Assembly (NCBI GenBank): GCA_015493615.1
Contig: WGCV01000027.1
Coordinates: 1 to 64,000, forward strand
DNA length: 64,000 bases
Source: Melioribacteraceae bacterium
GTDB taxonomy: Bacteria; Bacteroidota; Ignavibacteria; Ignavibacteriales; Melioribacteraceae
Direction of reading: 5' to 3'
The notes below the pieces were generated by a model. The model searched no databases and was not told where the DNA came from. It saw only the letters and a program-made list of their open reading frames with translations. Below are positions 36,223-44,327 of the stretch, piece by piece. Position numbers and translations under genes: made by a program. Each line of letters starts with the position of its first letter. Position 1 is the stretch's first letter.

Positions 36223-38898
36223 ATGACAAAACAATATTACAAGGCAATCTATTTCAGCGACTATCCGTCTTTATATACAAAGGATAAATCCGTAACTCTT
36301 GCTTTTAACGAATCTGAAGTCCCTTATTTTTCTAAGGTAAAAGATATGACAACACAGGAAATAAAGGAATTGATAGGTATTGAAACTTATAAACAACTTT
36401 CCTTATTTGCCGACGAACAAGAAAGGTCTATTAATCAAGTCGTTAAACGTCTTATAAAACAAAATTTGGTTAAGATAGACAAAATAGATGGTATGGACAA
36501 AAAAGATATAACTTTTATTAAAAGTAAAAAAACACCTTTTCAAAGATGGTATCCATATATTGAGGGATACTCCCCAGAATTTGTAAAATCATTAATTTCT
36601 AATTTTGAAATCAAAGATTCTCCTATTTATGACCCATTTGCCGGAACTGGGACCACACTATTTGCCTCAGATGAATTGGGATTTTCAACTGTTTATTCAG
36701 AAGTAAATCCACTATTACAATACTTAATACAAACAAAAGTACGGATATTAAAAACTGATGCACAACAAAGGAGAAAGTTGTCAAAATACCTGACTGACAT
36801 TTCAAAAACAATCTTAAAATCTTTGGATAAATTTGAAGAAGATAAAATTTTAAGAGAGACATATAAAACGCTTTTTGCTAATAGTAAATACTTTCCCGAA
36901 AAAATATTTTCTCAAATTCTAAAACTTCGGTCCTTTATAGATATTGTAAAATTCGAAAATGAGTTATTAGCAGATACTATTAATGTAGCTGTAGTGTCTT
37001 GTCTTTTACCCGTATCTTATCTAAAAAAAGCGGGTGATGTAAGATTTAAGAATAAAAATGAAATTGAAAAAGACATGAAAACATTTGCCGATGTTTTACC
37101 GCAAAAAATTATGGATATTGCTGAAGATGTCTTAAATTTTAATTATTCATTGAAAAATGAACATGAGTTTATTCTTTCTAATGCTAAAAATATCGATAGA
37201 ATTAATGAGCTAAAAATAGGAGCTATCATTACTAGCCCACCCTATCTAAATGGAACAAACTATTTTAGAAATACAAAAATAGAATTATGGTTTCTTCGTT
37301 TTTTGCAATATGAAAACGATTTGCGGTATTTCAGAGACCAAGCTCTAACAAGCGGAATAAATGACGTCAAAAAGAAGCATAATCTAGCTAATGGGAATGG
37401 ATTTGATATCACATCAAAAAGTGAACTTTTAAAACATACTCTTATTGAGCTTGAAAAAAAAGCATATGATTCTCGTATTCCAATGATGGCAAAAAACTAT
37501 TTTGAAGAAATGCACCAGATATTCAATGATTGTAAACATTATTTATCAAAAAACACAAAAATTTTAATTGATATTGGTGATTCTATTTTTAGTGGAGTTC
37601 ATATCAAAACAGACGAAATACTTATTGATTTACTGATAGAACTTGGCTATGAATTTATTGATAATAAAATTCTAAGAAAAAGAAGATCCAGAAACAAAGA
37701 AGTACTTACTCAATCATTACTAGTATTTCAATATTCTCATAATAACGGAAAATTTACTCACAGAAACATCCCGTTTTTTTGGGAAAAAAATTGGAACGAA
37801 TTCAAAACATTAATCCCTCATCAACAGATACCTTATTCAAGTCGAAATTGGGGACACAAAAACCACTCATTATGTTCCTATCAGGGAAAACTTAAACCGG
37901 CGATAGCTCATCATTTAGTTAAAACATTTGTCCCCGAAAATGGATCAATGCTTGACCCTTTCTGCGGAGTAGGTACAATTCCTTTTGAAGCTGCTTTAGG
38001 TGGAAAAATTTCTTATGGAATTGATATTAGCTTACCTGCATATTACATATCTTATGCGAAAGTAACTACTCCTGTTTCAACCGAATGCTACAATTATATT
38101 AATGCTTTAGATAGTTTTATAAAACGAAATAATTGTACTAAAGATGAACTAAATGAAGTGAAAAATTTTGGATTTAATAAAAAACTTTCTGATTACTACG
38201 AAAAAAACACACTTGAAGAAATATTATTAGCAAGAAGATTTGTTAAAATAAATTATCCCCGAACACCAAGCGAGATGTTAGTTGTTGCTTCACTGTTGCA
38301 TATTTTACATGGTAATAGACCTTATGCTCTTAGTAGACACTCGCATCCAATTGTTCCATATGCTCCAACAGGGGAGTTTATTTATAAAAATTTAATTGAA
38401 AAATTAAGAGAAAAAGTTGAAAGAGTTATCTACGAGGAGTTACCGCTATACTTTAGAAATGGTAAAATTTTTAATCAAGATGCAACTAAAATTTGGCCCC
38501 AAGAAATAAACAATCTTGATGCAGTAATTACTTCTCCTCCATTCTTCGATAGTACAAGATTTTATCTTGCAAACTGGATAAGAATTTGGTTTTCCGGTTG
38601 GTCAGAAAAGGACTTTAAATATCAACCTAAATCGTTTATTGAAGAACGTCAAAAAGTAGATTTTTCCATTTATGAATCCATATTTCGTCAATCAAAAGAA
38701 CGAATGAAAAAAGACGGAGCTTTTGTATTACATCTAGGAAAAAGCACAAAATGTGACATGGCTGAAGAATTACAGAAAATTAGCAAGCGTTGGTTTAAAA
38801 CAGCTGACCTTTTTATTGAAAATGTTTCACATTGCGAATCACATGGGATAAGAGATAAAGGAACTGTTACTTCGCACCAATATTTAATTTTGGTATAA
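36223..38898 (+). CDS. tandem DNA methyltransferase (two catalytic domains)
   Basis: Starting at the ATG at 36223 (an in-frame TTG lies 12 nt upstream), the protein has 891 residues and two methyltransferase halves. The first has the SAM-binding motif DPFAGTGT (137-144) and catalytic TSPPY (337-341). The second has DPFCGVGT (578-585) and TSPPF (770-774). Both SPP-Y/F motifs indicate amino-methylation of adenine N6 or cytosine N4. Two domains in one chain are usual where the recognition site is asymmetric and each strand needs its own methylation, as in type IIS systems. The convergent gene 2 nt away encodes an HNH nuclease, its likely partner. The coding sequence looks more AT-rich than the flanking housekeeping genes, suggesting transfer. 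Confidence 0.88.
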   Translation: MTKQYYKAIYFSDYPSLYTKDKSVTLAFNESEVPYFSKVKDMTTQEIKELIGIETYKQLSLFADEQERSINQVVKRLIKQNLVKIDKIDGMDKKDITFIKSKKTPFQRWYPYIEGYSPEFVKSLISNFEIKDSPIYDPFAGTGTTLFASDELGFSTVYSEVNPLLQYLIQTKVRILKTDAQQRRKLSKYLTDISKTILKSLDKFEEDKILRETYKTLFANSKYFPEKIFSQILKLRSFIDIVKFENELLADTINVAVVSCLLPVSYLKKAGDVRFKNKNEIEKDMKTFADVLPQKIMDIAEDVLNFNYSLKNEHEFILSNAKNIDRINELKIGAIITSPPYLNGTNYFRNTKIELWFLRFLQYENDLRYFRDQALTSGINDVKKKHNLANGNGFDITSKSELLKHTLIELEKKAYDSRIPMMAKNYFEEMHQIFNDCKHYLSKNTKILIDIGDSIFSGVHIKTDEILIDLLIELGYEFIDNKILRKRRSRNKEVLTQSLLVFQYSHNNGKFTHRNIPFFWEKNWNEFKTLIPHQQIPYSSRNWGHKNHSLCSYQGKLKPAIAHHLVKTFVPENGSMLDPFCGVGTIPFEAALGGKISYGIDISLPAYYISYAKVTTPVSTECYNYINALDSFIKRNNCTKDELNEVKNFGFNKKLSDYYEKNTLEEILLARRFVKINYPRTPSEMLVVASLLHILHGNRPYALSRHSHPIVPYAPTGEFIYKNLIEKLREKVERVIYEELPLYFRNGKIFNQDATKIWPQEINNLDAVITSPPFFDSTRFYLANWIRIWFSGWSEKDFKYQPKSFIEERQKVDFSIYESIFRQSKERMKKDGAFVLHLGKSTKCDMAEELQKISKRWFKTADLFIENVSHCESHGIRDKGTVTSHQYLILV

Positions 38899-38900
38899 GC

Positions 38901-39875
38901 TTATTCAAATCCCAATAACTTCTTGTTCTCATCGGAGAGAAGATCAACTAATTCATATACTTGAAGTATTTTTTTTATCTCTTTGATTCGTTTTGGCAAG
39001 TCTGATTTTTCTCTGACCTGTAAATAGCGTTCAACACCCTTATTAACATCAATATTTTTATTCATTATTGGACGTTTACTTGAAATCAAATCCAAATTTG
39101 CACCGGTTATTTTAGCAAGTTCTATCAACTCATTATTAGTATAGAATTTACTCGGCCATTTATCTCTTTTATTTTCATTTGCAGTTCTTGAAAGTAACGC
39201 AGCATTTTCTTTTGTTAAAGGATATAGATATTTGGAAGGCAGAATATGATCAATAGCCCAAGTTTCACGTTTATTTATATCCAAAGGTTCTTTGGTCTTA
39301 AAACATCGGCTATTAAATCTATCAAATAAATCATGAAAATCTATGGTTTCGTTTTCTCCTTCTAAAAACAAATCGGCGATTCTTCTTCTCACAGCAGATT
39401 CATGTAATTGTTCCTTTGTCCTTTTAGGATTCAGAACAGCATTGATTGCTCCTTTACAACTACGACATTCCATTTGCCTTTCTAAAGGGCCCCAACCGGA
39501 ATGTTTACTGAAAGCATGAAAAGGTAAAATCCTTGTACACACATTACATTGTTTCCAATAAGATTCGAGATGTTCAGTTGCAATTCTGAAAAATCCTTCC
39601 CAAAATCTTAATGCTGTTTTAGAATCTGCACTATTATAATTCTCATCCCAATTATCAAATGGTAAGTCTGCTTCTTTTGAATGAACAAACCCACAATATT
39701 TACATTTCCAAACCGCATTTTCAAGCGCTTCCTTTGGAGTTAAAAGTTGCTGCCCAATATTAACATAATTCATCTGTTTACAACTAATGCATTTATAAGC
39801 AACCCAAGCATCATGATAAGGTATGCCTTCAACTCTCAGAATGCCTGTTTTATTTACAGTTTTTCTTCTTGCCAT
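38901..39875 (-). CDS. HNH restriction endonuclease with two zinc-finger clusters
   Basis: This 324-residue protein has two CxxC pairs at its N-terminus (C29/C32 with C58/C61) and two more in the middle (C110/C113 with C137/C140), each set able to hold a zinc ion. The nuclease core follows: CFKTKEPLDI (191-200), then WAIDHILPSKYLYPLT with the catalytic DH (209-210) and NAALLSRTANENKRDKW. This is the beta-beta-alpha-metal arrangement of HNH restriction enzymes. It is convergent with the tandem methyltransferase, with a 2-nt gap. The pairing makes a type II (probably IIS-like) restriction-modification system the best reading. The recognition sequence is unknown. Confidence 0.82.
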   Translation of the reverse strand: MARRKTVNKTGILRVEGIPYHDAWVAYKCISCKQMNYVNIGQQLLTPKEALENAVWKCKYCGFVHSKEADLPFDNWDENYNSADSKTALRFWEGFFRIATEHLESYWKQCNVCTRILPFHAFSKHSGWGPLERQMECRSCKGAINAVLNPKRTKEQLHESAVRRRIADLFLEGENETIDFHDLFDRFNSRCFKTKEPLDINKRETWAIDHILPSKYLYPLTKENAALLSRTANENKRDKWPSKFYTNNELIELAKITGANLDLISSKRPIMNKNIDVNKGVERYLQVREKSDLPKRIKEIKKILQVYELVDLLSDENKKLLGFE

Positions 39876-40073
39876 ATTTAATTGTTCCCATTACTTTCCA
39901 TTCTCAACGAACAAACGCGGATTAATTCCACTAAATTGTGGTCGGATTAATTAGCGTCTCCTTCAATATGAAAAAACAGTCAATCTATGTTTAATAATGT
40001 ATTAAAATAACTCATCACATTTTGATGCAAATATTTTCACCACTACCGTTACAGACAAAACTTATTGAGCAAT

Positions 40074-42443
40074 CTATCTTTTATTTTTCAACCGAGCGTA
40101 ATATTTAATTTTCTCGATAAATTCTTTGCTGTCAATCGGTTTCGGGATGTAATCGGTCGCGCCCGCGTCCAAACATTTTTCCCTGTCTCCTTTCATCGCA
40201 AAAGCGGTAAGTGAAATAATAGGAGTGTCACGGTATTCCGGAATTTGACGAATTTTTTCAATCGCTTCAAAACCGTTCATAATAGGCATCTGCATATCCA
40301 TAAGAATAATATCAAAGCGTTCTTTTTCGGCTAACTTAAGAGCTTCTTCGCCGTTTTCAACAACGGCAATATTTTCAAAGCCGTTTTTCTTAAGCAGACG
40401 CGTTACTATTATCTGGGAGTGTTTGTAATCCTCGGCAAAAAGAATTCGAACGTCGTCGTCCGTTGTATCTTTAATTATTTCCTCAACGGTTTTCGGCTCC
40501 TCGTAACGGCTGATCATCTGTTTGATTGTATCCGCCAAATCCTCGATATTCGTGCTTTTCTTGCTGAGCAATTCATCGAAAAGTCCGTCGATTTCCTCTA
40601 AGTCCTCGCCGAAATTCTCTTTTCCCGTGTAAATAATAATGGGCAGATTCTTAAACTTGTCTTCAGATTTAATCAGTTTAATCAACTCAAAACCGTTAGG
40701 ATGAGGCATATCCAAATCAATAATTGCCAAATCAATATCTTTATCGTGAATCAGGTCCATTACATTTGCGGAAATATGTTCCGGAAGCGGTTTAAATCCG
40801 GCGGTGCTGACTGCCTGCGCCACAAGATTTAACGTCGGGACGTCGTCGTCAACGCAAAGAACAGTCGAATTTTTATGGAGTTTGTAACTTGTAAGAACTT
40901 CAACGAGATGATTGTAATTAATCGGTTTGGAAAAATATTCCATCGCGCCCATCATAAAAGCTTTCTGCTCTTCCACTTCAACCGAGCACACAATTACGGG
41001 AGTTCCTTTCATATTGGGATGCTGTTTGATTTTCCGCAGCAGTTCCATTCCGTTTCCTTCGGGGAGTTCAATATCCAAAATCACGGCAAGAAATTTTTCC
41101 TTATCGAGCAGCTCAAAGGTTTTTTCCTCGTTATTTACAATTGTAGGCTCGTAGCCCCATTTAACAAGATAATTTGAAAGAAGTTTTGACGTCGCGTAAT
41201 CATCCTCGATAACCAAAATTGTATTCAAGTCCGAAGTTGGCTGGGGCAGCGACGAAAGCTGATTTTGAACGCCCGAGCTGAATTTCGGGATTAAGGTAAT
41301 CGTGAAGTAATTTCCTTCCTCATGATCCTCGACAAATCCGAGTTTGCCGCCGAGCTTTTCAATTATTGTGGAAAGATAAACAAACGACAATCCGCTTATC
41401 GACAATTTTGAAATATCGACAAAATGCTGAATCCCGAACGGTTCAAGAATTTTGGGCGTAAGGTTCATGAAAGACGCTTTTGCGGAATCCTTAATCTTAA
41501 ACTGAATAAAATGGTTCTGATCAACTTTTCCTTCAATTTCAATCTTTCCTACATTAACAATCTGCGATAAAACCGTGAGGAACTGATTAATGAAGAACTT
41601 AAATTTCGCTTGATCGAGCGAAATTTTGGAAGGAAGAGATTCGTCGGGAGTAAAATGAAACGAAATATTTTGATGGCTTAATTTTCCGTTTAGAATGTCA
41701 ATAGTTTCTTTTATTACCTCTTTAAGATTAACATCGGAGTCTTTTATCTGCACATTGCCTTTTTGATATTTCATTATCTCGTTAAATTCATTAATGGTGA
41801 TTAAAAGACGATGAGCGTTTTCCTTGATTGTTTCAATATAAGAAGCTTGCGTCGGGGATATTGATTCGTCCCCGAGAATAGAGCATGAACCGACAATTGC
41901 GTTAACAATCGAACGGAACTCAACAGTGGAAGATTGCACAAGGTTAAAAATGTTATTCTCGCTTGTAACTATTCCTCCTCTCGCGTTGAGCCAAATCAAA
42001 AGCAAATTTTTTATATACTGCCCTAAAATTTTTATGGCGTCATTTTCATTGGGTGAAAAAGGATTCTGTTTCGCCACGCGGACTACAACATTTGTTGTTA
42101 AATCAACACGGAAAGAAACCGACGCTTCGTGCGCCGAAACATCGCTGATATTCAGCAAACAATCGGAATTATCTATAATTGAAAATTCTTCCGTCGGGTT
42201 TATCTCAACGCAATTTTCCGAGGAATAACTCCCGCCGGTTTGAAATGATTTTTTTACTCCGGAAGATTTTCCGAGCAAAGCCAATTTTTGACCTTCGAGT
42301 TTAAATATTGCAAGCGCGTGAAGCCCGAATTCCTGCACAAGAAAATTACTCAGCTCGTCAACAAAAATATCGCGCCCGTTTCTCGCGTGCTGAATCATTC
42401 CGTTAAATTGTAGAAGCGTAGTTAGCTTTGACCCCTGTACCAT
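40074..42443 (-). CDS. degenerate hybrid histidine kinase with three receiver domains
   Basis: This 789-residue soluble protein has a GAF-like sensor region (about 10-155) and a HisKA-like dimer helix in which the H-box HELRTPLNAI is replaced by VEFRSIVNAI (174-183), so the phospho-acceptor His and the Pro are missing. The HATPase-like domain (about 235-388) lacks a normal N-box and has GLSF where GLGL is expected. Three receivers follow: ILVIEDD/VILDIELP (about 407-525), VLCVDDD/AIIDLDMP (about 530-645) and ILFAEDY/ILMDMQMP (about 670-785). All three keep the phospho-acceptor Asp. It is likely a phosphorelay scaffold or sink served by other kinases. No transmembrane segment is seen. Confidence 0.85.
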   Translation of the reverse strand: MVQGSKLTTLLQFNGMIQHARNGRDIFVDELSNFLVQEFGLHALAIFKLEGQKLALLGKSSGVKKSFQTGGSYSSENCVEINPTEEFSIIDNSDCLLNISDVSAHEASVSFRVDLTTNVVVRVAKQNPFSPNENDAIKILGQYIKNLLLIWLNARGGIVTSENNIFNLVQSSTVEFRSIVNAIVGSCSILGDESISPTQASYIETIKENAHRLLITINEFNEIMKYQKGNVQIKDSDVNLKEVIKETIDILNGKLSHQNISFHFTPDESLPSKISLDQAKFKFFINQFLTVLSQIVNVGKIEIEGKVDQNHFIQFKIKDSAKASFMNLTPKILEPFGIQHFVDISKLSISGLSFVYLSTIIEKLGGKLGFVEDHEEGNYFTITLIPKFSSGVQNQLSSLPQPTSDLNTILVIEDDYATSKLLSNYLVKWGYEPTIVNNEEKTFELLDKEKFLAVILDIELPEGNGMELLRKIKQHPNMKGTPVIVCSVEVEEQKAFMMGAMEYFSKPINYNHLVEVLTSYKLHKNSTVLCVDDDVPTLNLVAQAVSTAGFKPLPEHISANVMDLIHDKDIDLAIIDLDMPHPNGFELIKLIKSEDKFKNLPIIIYTGKENFGEDLEEIDGLFDELLSKKSTNIEDLADTIKQMISRYEEPKTVEEIIKDTTDDDVRILFAEDYKHSQIIVTRLLKKNGFENIAVVENGEEALKLAEKERFDIILMDMQMPIMNGFEAIEKIRQIPEYRDTPIISLTAFAMKGDREKCLDAGATDYIPKPIDSKEFIEKIKYYARLKNKR

Positions 42444-42504
42444 CTTAAATTTCCTTTTTCACAAAAATTATTTTTCGATTCCTTATTTAAATATAACTTT
42501 ATTA

Positions 42505-42665
42505 GAAACCTTTGCAAAACCTAAAATTGTCATATTTAGCCCGCCGCCGCTGAGCCGGAAACCGTCAGGAATATCTCGAAATTCGGTTTGGTTCCCGGTT
42601 CTGAGTTTCTTATCCCGACAGTGCGGGATCCGGAATGACACGATATCAGATTATGCAGAACCTTT
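42505..42665. mobile_element. MITE-like element, diverged, TSD TATTA/TATTG
   Basis: A 161-bp copy runs from GAAACCTTTGCAAAACC to ATGCAGAACCTTT. TATTA precedes it (42500-42504) and TATTG follows (42666-42670), a 4/5 match. Its interior is more diverged than the other complete copies, so it is probably older. Confidence 0.7.
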
Positions 42666-42702
42666 TATTGATTAATTATCGGAAGAAATCGATAAAAATT
42701 AA

Positions 42703-42727
42703 TCCCCCGCCGGCAATAAAGCGGGGG
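42703..42727 (-). terminator. intrinsic terminator after the phosphofructokinase gene
   Basis: CCCCCGC pairs with GCGGGGG around a 10-nt loop, and on the minus strand the stem is followed by ATTAATTTTTATC. It lies 11 nt after the stop codon. Confidence 0.75.
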
Positions 42728-42737
42728 TTTAAAAAAG

Positions 42738-43940
42738 CTAATCGCTCGCCATAATAAAGAGCGGCTTGTATTCAAAGCTTTTGTAGAACGGGCGTAATCT
42801 CTCGGTATTATAATATTTTGAAACGTCAACCGATTTTTTAAAGCTCGTGATAATCTCAATTTGCTGATTATCGTATCTTCCGTTTTTAAGCGTTACCAAT
42901 CTGCCGGTTCTTCCTTCAAGAATTAAATCGAGCGCCAAGTTGCCGAAAGCCATAGGAACTATCGAATCAATCGCGTCGGGGTTTCCGCTTCTTACGAGAT
43001 AACCGAGCCGCTGATTAATAACGTTAATCCGTTTTCCGTCGTTATATTTCGGCGAAAGTTCCTTCAGCTTTTGTGAAATCACGTCGCCGATTCCACCGAG
43101 TTTTTTATGCCCGAACATATCTTTTTCTTCATTCTCGAAAACCATTTCGTCAATTCCTTTCGGCATAGCTCCTTCGGAAACGAGAACAACGGAATATTTA
43201 CTCGGGTTTGTATATCTGTCGCGAACCATAAGTTCGGTAAGTCTGTCGATATCAAACTGATATTCCGGAATAACGCACCGGTTTGCCGCGCCCGCCATTG
43301 TAGGAAGCAAAGCTGTAAATCCGGCGTAACGACCGAAAACCTCGATTACCAGAAATCTTTCGTGTGAGCCTGCGGAAGTGCGCAGATTGTGCGTCATCTC
43401 GATTGTGCGCGTAACGCAAGTACTGAAGCCGATGCAGTAATCGGTGCCGGGAACGTCGTTATCCATTGTTTTCGGTATTGCGACAACTTTTAATCCTTCC
43501 TGATGCAACCTTACACCGTAACTTAAAGTGTCATCGCCGCCAATCGGGATAAGATAATCTATCCCGAGAAACTCCAAGTTTTTAATTACTTCCGGAGTCA
43601 AATCGTTAACATCGTCATTGTAAGAATCGCGCAGATGTTTCGGCACAAGAGCTTTCGGAACGGTTGAAGGACGCGTGCGCGACGTGTGCAGAAAAGTTCC
43701 GCCTGTGCGTCCGGTTCTGTTTACAAGCTCTTCGCTCAGTTTAAGATAATTCGGTGAATTATCATAATCCTTTTCGCGGACAATATCAATCAAACCGCCC
43801 CATCCTCTGCGGATTCCGTAAACTTCATATCCTTCGCGGATAGCGCGAATCGTAATTGCGCGAATTGCGGGATTCAATCCCGGTACGTCGCCGCCGCCGG
43901 TAAGAATTGCAATTCTGCCTTTAATTTTATTTGTAGCCAT
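42738..43940 (-). CDS. 6-phosphofructokinase, PPi-dependent type by active-site residues
   Basis: This 400-residue enzyme phosphorylates fructose 6-phosphate. The nucleotide loop reads ILTGGGDVPGLNPAI. At the phospho-donor site it has GGDD (134-137) where ATP-dependent enzymes have GGDG, and KTMDND (157-162) where ATP enzymes have GTIDND. The Asp and Lys together block the ATP alpha-phosphate and mark pyrophosphate-dependent PFKs, which are reversible. The sugar-binding region MTHNLRTSAGSHERFLVIEV is intact. It is longer than the 320-residue bacterial ATP-PFK, as expected for this clade. Pyrophosphate use fits with the HppA pump encoded in the same window. A diverged mixed-specificity enzyme cannot be excluded. 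Confidence 0.88.
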   Translation of the reverse strand: MATNKIKGRIAILTGGGDVPGLNPAIRAITIRAIREGYEVYGIRRGWGGLIDIVREKDYDNSPNYLKLSEELVNRTGRTGGTFLHTSRTRPSTVPKALVPKHLRDSYNDDVNDLTPEVIKNLEFLGIDYLIPIGGDDTLSYGVRLHQEGLKVVAIPKTMDNDVPGTDYCIGFSTCVTRTIEMTHNLRTSAGSHERFLVIEVFGRYAGFTALLPTMAGAANRCVIPEYQFDIDRLTELMVRDRYTNPSKYSVVLVSEGAMPKGIDEMVFENEEKDMFGHKKLGGIGDVISQKLKELSPKYNDGKRINVINQRLGYLVRSGNPDAIDSIVPMAFGNLALDLILEGRTGRLVTLKNGRYDNQQIEIITSFKKSVDVSKYYNTERLRPFYKSFEYKPLFIMASD

Positions 43941-43998
43941 AATTTCTCCTGTAATATTTTTACCGTAATGTATTAAAAATCTTTGTCAAATCTCCCAC

Positions 43999-44131
43999 GG
44001 TTAATAAACCTTCGAGGTTTAACTGACTTATTTAGAAATTCGCTATTTACAAAGCAATAAACAAATTTTTAATATTTACTGAATATAAAAACCTCGAAGG
44101 TTTTTCCAAAACGTGTAAATTATCTCAAATT
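43999..44131. repeat. 133-bp direct repeat, unit 1
   Basis: Begins GGTTAATAAACCTTCGAGG and ends TTATCTCAAATT. It carries AAACCT-TCG-AGGTTT near the start and AAACCT-CGA-AGGTTT near the end, opposite-handed forms of one hairpin. Unit 2 at 44195-44327 is the same length and differs at about two positions. Confidence 0.9.
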
Positions 44132-44194
44132 ATCTGTTTCTTCTCCCACCAAAGCGGGAACAGAATAACATATTACTATGTTATGAAAACCTCC

Positions 44195-44327
44195 GGTTAA
44201 TAAACCTTCGAGGTTTAACTGACTTATTTAGAAATTCGCTATTTACAAAGCAATTAACAAATTTTCAATATTTACTGAATATAAAAACCTCGAAGGTTTT
44301 TCCAAAACGTGTAAATTATCTCAAATT
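44195..44327. repeat. 133-bp direct repeat, unit 2, overlapping the symporter stop codon
   Basis: Near-identical to unit 1. Its last bases supply the final codons (…NLR, stop) of the symporter gene ending at 44316. The 63 bp between the units contain a piece resembling the MITE right half (TTCTCCCACCAAAGCGGG…). A BIME-like duplication is the simplest reading. Confidence 0.9.
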
